Shown piece after piece: positions 5,425-7,327 of a DNA stretch of 7,327 bases (positions are counted from its first letter, which is position 1; each line of letters starts with the position of its first letter). This stretch comes from an uncultured Collinsella sp. GTDB taxonomy: Bacteria; Actinomycetota; Coriobacteriia; Coriobacteriales; Coriobacteriaceae. The notes under the pieces are model-generated. The model did no database searches. It was given only the letters and a program-made list of their open reading frames with translations, and had not been told where the DNA came from. The stretch is taken from contig CAAETD010000068.1 in NCBI GenBank assembly GCA_900758885.1, positions 1 through 7,327 on the forward strand. Reading direction: 5' to 3'. The translations under genes were made by a program, and so were the position numbers.

Positions 5425-6579
5425 ATGGTCGAGTGGATTGTTAAGCGTGCGCAGGGCGACCGTGCGCGCGTGGGCACGTTGACGGGCGTGGTGTGTATTC
5501 TCGCCAATGTGGCACTATGCGCTGCGAAGGGCGCAATTGGCGTGCTGTCGGGATCGGTTTCGATCGTGGCGGATGCCATGAACAACCTGTCCGATGCCAG
5601 CTCAAACATTGTGAGCGTGCTGGGCTTTAAACTTGCGAGCAAGCCTGCCGACCCCGAGCATCCTTACGGACATGGCCGCTACGAGTATCTCTCGGGTCTG
5701 GTCGTGGCGGCACTCGTGCTGCTGATTGGCCTTGAGCTTATCAAGTCCTCGGTTGAGCGCGTCATCCACCCCGAACCTGTCGAGTTCTCGCTTGCCCTGG
5801 TGGCAGTCCTGGCGCTTTCGATGGTTGTTAAGCTGTGGATGGCGGCGCTCAACCAAAAGCTCGGCGACCGTATCGAGTCCGAGACACTGCATGCGACTGC
5901 CCAGGATTCCAAGAACGATGTTCTTGCCACGGGCGCCGTGCTGGCGTGCGCAATTGTTTCGCAGGTGACGCACATCAATCTTGACGCATGGGTCGGCCTT
6001 GCCGTTGGCGCCTATATTGGCTGGAGCGGCTTTGAACTTATTCAAGATACGGTGAGCCCGCTTTTGGGTCAGTCGCCCGATCCTAAGCTGGTCAAGCACA
6101 TTCGAGACAAGATCATGAGCTATCCCGGCGTTTTGGGCGTTCACGATCTGATGGTTCACGACTATGGCCCGGGCAGGAAGTTTGCAAGTGCGCATGCCGA
6201 GATGGCGGCCGAGGCCAGCCCGCTGGAAAGTCACGACACACTCGATAACATCGAGCAGTCGTTTAGGAACGAGGACGGCATGATCGTCATGCTCCATTAC
6301 GATCCCATCGTGACCGACGATCCAAAGGTGGCGAGCATGCGCCTGCGCATCAACGCAATGGCTCAGGAGATCGATAGCCGCCTCTCGATTCATGACCTAC
6401 GCTGTGTGCCGGGCCCTACGCACACCAATGTGATTTTTGACTGCGTGCGACCCTCGGATCTGCAGATGAGTGCCGAAGACTTAAAGCACGCGCTGGCACA
6501 ACGGGTCGAATCGGAATATCCCAAGTCGATTGCCAAGATTACGATCGACGAAGACTACGTAGGGCATACCCACGAGTAA
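5425..6579 (+). CDS. Cation diffusion facilitator transporter, Mn-exporter-like, with a duplicated C-terminal domain
   Basis: CDF proteins export divalent metal ions in exchange for protons at the cytoplasmic membrane. Six membrane segments fit at about 18-40, 44-66, 88-108, 121-141, 163-180 and 185-206. The transport site appears to be Asp50 and Asn54 in TM2 (ADAMNNLSD) with Asp161 and Asp165 in TM5 (QDSKNDVLATG). Zinc CDFs carry His/Asp at these places, while the Asn-containing, all-acidic site recalls pneumococcal MntE, so manganese (or iron) export is inferred. The first cytoplasmic domain (about 218-296) keeps His257, His291 and Asp293 of the metal-binding dimer fold. A further ~80 residues (304-384) look like a second copy. 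At 384 aa it is longer than the usual ~300. The ATG at 5425 is preceded by GGGGG at 5411-5415. It ends in HTHE. The gap of 39 nt to the next gene could allow co-transcription. Confidence 0.9.
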   Translation: MVEWIVKRAQGDRARVGTLTGVVCILANVALCAAKGAIGVLSGSVSIVADAMNNLSDASSNIVSVLGFKLASKPADPEHPYGHGRYEYLSGLVVAALVLLIGLELIKSSVERVIHPEPVEFSLALVAVLALSMVVKLWMAALNQKLGDRIESETLHATAQDSKNDVLATGAVLACAIVSQVTHINLDAWVGLAVGAYIGWSGFELIQDTVSPLLGQSPDPKLVKHIRDKIMSYPGVLGVHDLMVHDYGPGRKFASAHAEMAAEASPLESHDTLDNIEQSFRNEDGMIVMLHYDPIVTDDPKVASMRLRINAMAQEIDSRLSIHDLRCVPGPTHTNVIFDCVRPSDLQMSAEDLKHALAQRVESEYPKSIAKITIDEDYVGHTHE

Positions 6580-6618
6580 GGCTGTGCCGGCAAAGCAAGT
6601 TATACAGAAGGGGAGAGC

Positions 6619-7245
6619 ATGAAGCGCCTATACCTACTCCGCCACGGCCAGACGGAATTCAACGTCAAAAAGCTGGTCCAGGGCCGCTGCGATTCACCGC
6701 TGACCGACCTTGGCCGCAAACAAGCGGGAATGGCAGCCGCATGGCTCAAGAGCCACGACGTTGTCCCCGACAAAGTGGTCTCTTCGCCCTTAGGCCGAGC
6801 CATGGACACGGCTCAGCTCGTCGCAACCGAACTCCTTGGCCCGGACGCAGCAGTCGAGCCCTGCGAAGGCATCATCGAACGCTGCTACTGCACCTTCGAG
6901 GAAGGTCCCCACGATGCCCTTCCCACCGACGTCTGGGATCCGGGCGAGGATTTGGTCCCCTTCGGAGGGGAAGGAAGCCAGGCGCTGCAAGCGCGCATGG
7001 TAGACACCCTCACCAATCTCATGGGCGCCGAGGGCATAGAAACCCTCCTAGCAGTAAGCCACGGCAGCGCCAGCCGCCAATTCATCAAGGCTGCAGCTCC
7101 AGAGGGCTTCGAGCTCCCAACAAAACTCCCCAACTGCGCCATCATGATCTTCGATTTCGATGAGGCAAAGCCACAAGCAGAAGGCGAGCCAATGCAATGC
7201 AAGTTCACCCTCCAGCAAATAGTGGACCCCCAACAAAGTCATTAG
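6619..7245 (+). CDS. Histidine phosphatase family protein (phosphoglycerate-mutase-like)
   Basis: The 208-residue cytosolic protein belongs to the histidine phosphatase superfamily. It opens with LYLLRHGQTEFN, where His9 is the predicted phosphorylated nucleophile beside Arg8. It continues with QGRCDSPLTDLGRKQA (21-36), a second phosphate-binding Arg60 in SSPLGRAMDTA, the likely proton-donor Glu87 (IIERCYCTFEEG) and His148 in AVSHGS. These are the full catalytic set. The size fits small-molecule phosphatases such as GpmB- or CobC-like enzymes better than true cofactor-dependent phosphoglycerate mutase (about 230-250 aa). The substrate cannot be told from sequence. The ATG at 6619 follows a purine-rich SD, AGAAGGGGAGAG (6607-6618 region). 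It lies 39 nt after the CDF gene. Codon use differs somewhat from the upstream genes, with more CTA, TTA, CCA, GCA and CAA. Confidence 0.92.
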   Translation: MKRLYLLRHGQTEFNVKKLVQGRCDSPLTDLGRKQAGMAAAWLKSHDVVPDKVVSSPLGRAMDTAQLVATELLGPDAAVEPCEGIIERCYCTFEEGPHDALPTDVWDPGEDLVPFGGEGSQALQARMVDTLTNLMGAEGIETLLAVSHGSASRQFIKAAAPEGFELPTKLPNCAIMIFDFDEAKPQAEGEPMQCKFTLQQIVDPQQSH

Positions 7246-7327
7246 TCTGAGCGAGCAAGGTTTAGCAGACATCTACGTGGCGTTCCCAGTGTGCGGCGGA
7301 GGGGGGCGGGCCTGAGGCATATTAAGG
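7246..7327. other. Downstream tail with no identifiable feature
   Basis: These 82 nt follow the phosphatase stop. They include a G-rich run (about 7297-7310) and a 9-nt mini-palindrome GCCTGAGGC (7310-7318). There is no stem-loop with a T-tract and no recognisable promoter or start of another gene. The window ends before any further gene can be judged. Confidence 0.5.

Noticed and set aside
5602..6393. Minus-strand frame of 263 codons opposite the CDF gene
   Set aside because: It is an antisense shadow with a His/Arg/Asn-rich translation of the kind produced by reversed GC-biased codons.
7310..7318. GCCTGAGGC mini-palindrome at the window end
   Set aside because: Four-base arms are expected by chance in GC-rich DNA, and nothing around it supports a terminator or binding site.

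Overview
The window looks like chromosomal DNA from a high-GC Gram-positive bacterium, most likely a gut coriobacterium such as Collinsella or a relative. This is inferred from the base composition, the strong Shine-Dalgarno (SD) sites, the Firmicutes-style order fabF-accB-fabZ-accC-accD/A, and the single fused carboxyltransferase gene. No 16S or other definitive marker is present, so the genus is a guess. All supported genes lie on the + strand.

Positions 1-4019 hold the downstream part of a type II fatty-acid synthesis operon: the last codons of a FabF-like ketoacyl-ACP synthase, accB (biotin carboxyl carrier), fabZ (3-hydroxyacyl-ACP dehydratase), accC (biotin carboxylase) and a fused accD-accA carboxyltransferase. 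Gaps are 0-10 nt and accC overlaps accDA, so the genes should be co-transcribed and translationally coupled. AccC carboxylates the biotin on AccB, AccDA transfers the carboxyl group to acetyl-CoA to make malonyl-CoA, and FabF and FabZ work in the elongation cycle that uses it.

Positions 4014-5308 hold a stand-alone, divergent PTS EIIC-type membrane protein of the glucose/beta-glucoside superfamily. It has no EIIA or EIIB domain and is bracketed by two related palindromic elements built on TGTGACAAA(A/G)GGAC. The first element supplies the stop codon of accDA and the likely start region of the EIIC gene.

Positions 5275-7327 hold a 150-nt intergenic region with a weak promoter candidate, a cation diffusion facilitator with an Asp/Asn-Asp/Asp metal site (manganese-exporter-like) and an apparently duplicated C-terminal domain, a histidine phosphatase, and an 82-nt tail with nothing I can identify.

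I do not see a clearly new multi-gene system. The points most worth a second look are the palindrome-bracketed orphan EIIC gene, the accD-accA fusion and the two-CTD metal transporter.
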